Positions 62,933 through 64,000 of a stretch of DNA of 64,000 nucleotides are shown piece after piece. Location: the NCBI GenBank assembly GCA_000964245.1, contig LANB01000001.1, positions 4,219,501 through 4,283,500 on the forward strand, written 5' to 3'. A model generated the notes under the pieces. It ran no database searches. It was not told the origin of the DNA and saw nothing but the letters and a program-made list of their open reading frames with translations. Position 1 is the first letter of the stretch. Each line of letters opens with the position of its first letter. A program made the translations under genes and the position numbers. This stretch comes from Cellvibrionaceae bacterium 1162T.S.0a.05. Its GTDB lineage: Bacteria; Pseudomonadota; Gammaproteobacteria; Pseudomonadales; Cellvibrionaceae.

Positions 62933-64000
62933 AATATTCCTTCACTCATAACTTCAGTATTACTTGCAGCCACTTGCAAATAGCGACCGGCCAAAACGAT
63001 TTCCACATTACGTGCAAGGGCCGCGATGGTGGGCTCCTCAATAAACTGACCAATATGCATTTCAACATTGAGCTTTTGGTTTACGCGAGTGAGCATCTTG
63101 ATTAACAAAAGCGAGTGCCCACCAAGCTCAAAGAAATTTGCATCGACACTGATCTTCTCTGGCTTGACACCGAGAACCTCGGCCCAACATTCAAGAAGTA
63201 CACTTTCAGTACCTGGCTTTGCCGGTACTATTTCCTTAGCCGACATTTGCAACAAGGGATCGGGCAGGGATTTTTTATCAATTTTTCCGTTGGGCGTTAG
63301 CGGCCACTCTTCCAGTGGTATCATAAAGGCGGGCAACATATACTCGGGGAGCACGCGACCTATCTTTGCACGCAGATTTTGCAAAAGGGTGTTGCTTTCT
63401 TCCTGCTTGAATTGCGGTTTAAAAATCACGTAGGCCTGAATCCGCGTTTCGCCTGCACTGTCGCTTGCAGCGACCACCTTGGCTGCCTGGAGTTCTTCGC
63501 AGCCTAATAAGGCAGACTCAATCTCACCCAGCTCAATTCTGAAACCGCGAACTTTTATCTGATCATCGGTCCGGCCCAGAAAAGCGTAACGGCCATCGTG
63601 CAGGGCTCTCACAAGATCGCCTGTTCGATATAACCTGTTAACAGCGCGCTCATTGAAGCTCTTTTCAAAAAAGCGCGCGCGACTGAGTTCCGGCTGATTC
63701 AAATAACCCTTTGCCAACCCCAAACCACCAATGCACAACTCACCCACTGCGCCCGCGGCTGCAATATTTTGATTTTCGTCCAATACGACGTGCGAGTAAT
63801 TTTTCAAATTACCCGTTAACAGTATTTCGCCACGTCGTAAATCCTCTTTGCTAACCTGCGATACCATGGACCAGATCGTGGCTTCGGTTGGACCATAACA
63901 ATTATCCAGGCGTTGACATCGGTCGAGCATTTTCCCCGCGAGATCTACGGTAAGCGCTTCGCCGCCACACAACGCGTGTAAATCTCTCTTGCCCTGCCAT
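62929..64000 (-). CDS. NRPS, C-terminal A (partial)-PCP part
   Basis: The end of a synthetase whose beginning lies beyond the right edge. Visible: the last part of an A domain (LCGGEALTVDLAGKM, NCYGPTEATIWSMV, YRTGDLVR, FLGRTDDQIKVRGFRIELGE, TPNGKIDKKSL) and a PCP (ANFFELGGHSLLLIKML), then a short tail. The readable specificity positions are L, G, C, I, W and K, i.e. the second half of a DILQLGxIWK-like, glycine-type code. There is no TE; the chain must pass to the next protein through its TubC-like docking domain. The TGA overlaps the next ATG. Confidence 0.93.
   Translation of the reverse strand, partial: WQGKRDLHALCGGEALTVDLAGKMLDRCQRLDNCYGPTEATIWSMVSQVSKEDLRRGEILLTGNLKNYSHVVLDENQNIAAAGAVGELCIGGLGLAKGYLNQPELSRARFFEKSFNERAVNRLYRTGDLVRALHDGRYAFLGRTDDQIKVRGFRIELGEIESALLGCEELQAAKVVAASDSAGETRIQAYVIFKPQFKQEESNTLLQNLRAKIGRVLPEYMLPAFMIPLEEWPLTPNGKIDKKSLPDPLLQMSAKEIVPAKPGTESVLLECWAEVLGVKPEKISVDANFFELGGHSLLLIKMLTRVNQKLNVEMHIGQFIEEPTIAALARNVEIVLAGRYLQVAASNTEVMSEGIL

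Overview
The window reads as chromosomal DNA of a gammaproteobacterium, most likely a polysaccharide-degrading member of the Cellvibrionaceae (Cellvibrio/Teredinibacter-like). Two things point there: gammaproteobacterial housekeeping gene orders (dnaX-ybaB-recR, ycgL-rnd, lptFG divergent from pepA-holC-valS), and a secreted GH12 enzyme carrying CBM10- and CBM60-type modules next to a cellobiose phosphorylase. The assignment is by family resemblance only; no database search was possible. | Layout. 1-5.2 kb (minus): pepA, holC, an acidic hypothetical protein and valS, which runs off the left edge. 5.4-7.6 kb (plus): lptF-lptG, followed by a broken 3' remnant of a pilU-type pilus ATPase. 8.3-20.4 kb: ald, a fused PabB-PabC, an M16 peptidase, a DASS transporter, a GlpD-like flavoenzyme, a VWA membrane protein and a small membrane protein. 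20.5-26 kb (minus): a YceI lipoprotein, ycgL-rnd-recR-ybaB-dnaX. 26-31.7 kb: a Gfo/Idh oxidoreductase, a small membrane protein, the SRP RNA gene ffs, serA, serC and a thioredoxin-TPR chaperone (cnoX/ybbN). 32-40.7 kb: a cellulose/xyloglucan locus with the secreted GH12 enzyme (minus) divergent from a Na+/solute symporter and a GH94 cellobiose phosphorylase (plus). 40.8-64 kb (all minus): a nonribosomal peptide synthetase (NRPS) cluster cut by the right edge. | The NRPS cluster is the accessory region. An upstream NRPS (only its last A-PCP portion visible) overlaps by ATGA a 4032-residue NRPS ordered docking domain-C-A-PCP-sulfotransferase-C-A-PCP-PCP-C-A-PCP-TE. Downstream and tightly packed follow a SyrP-like oxygenase, a PaaK-like adenylate-forming enzyme, a SufS-like PLP enzyme, a second SyrP-like oxygenase, an HlyD/ABC/FtsX exporter and a family 2 glycosyltransferase, ending at a strong bidirectional terminator. 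The first A domain carries the classical threonine code, and a sulfotransferase domain sits directly behind it inside the assembly line. This suggests sulfation, or sulfation-assisted dehydration, of a threonine hydroxyl. | Outside the cluster four things stand out. Three intergenic palindromic elements share a fixed unpaired core and a covarying stem. Short tandem duplications repeatedly span or follow stop codons. dnaX has a full set of programmed -1 frameshift signals. A candidate small RNA with a good terminator lies between serC and serA.
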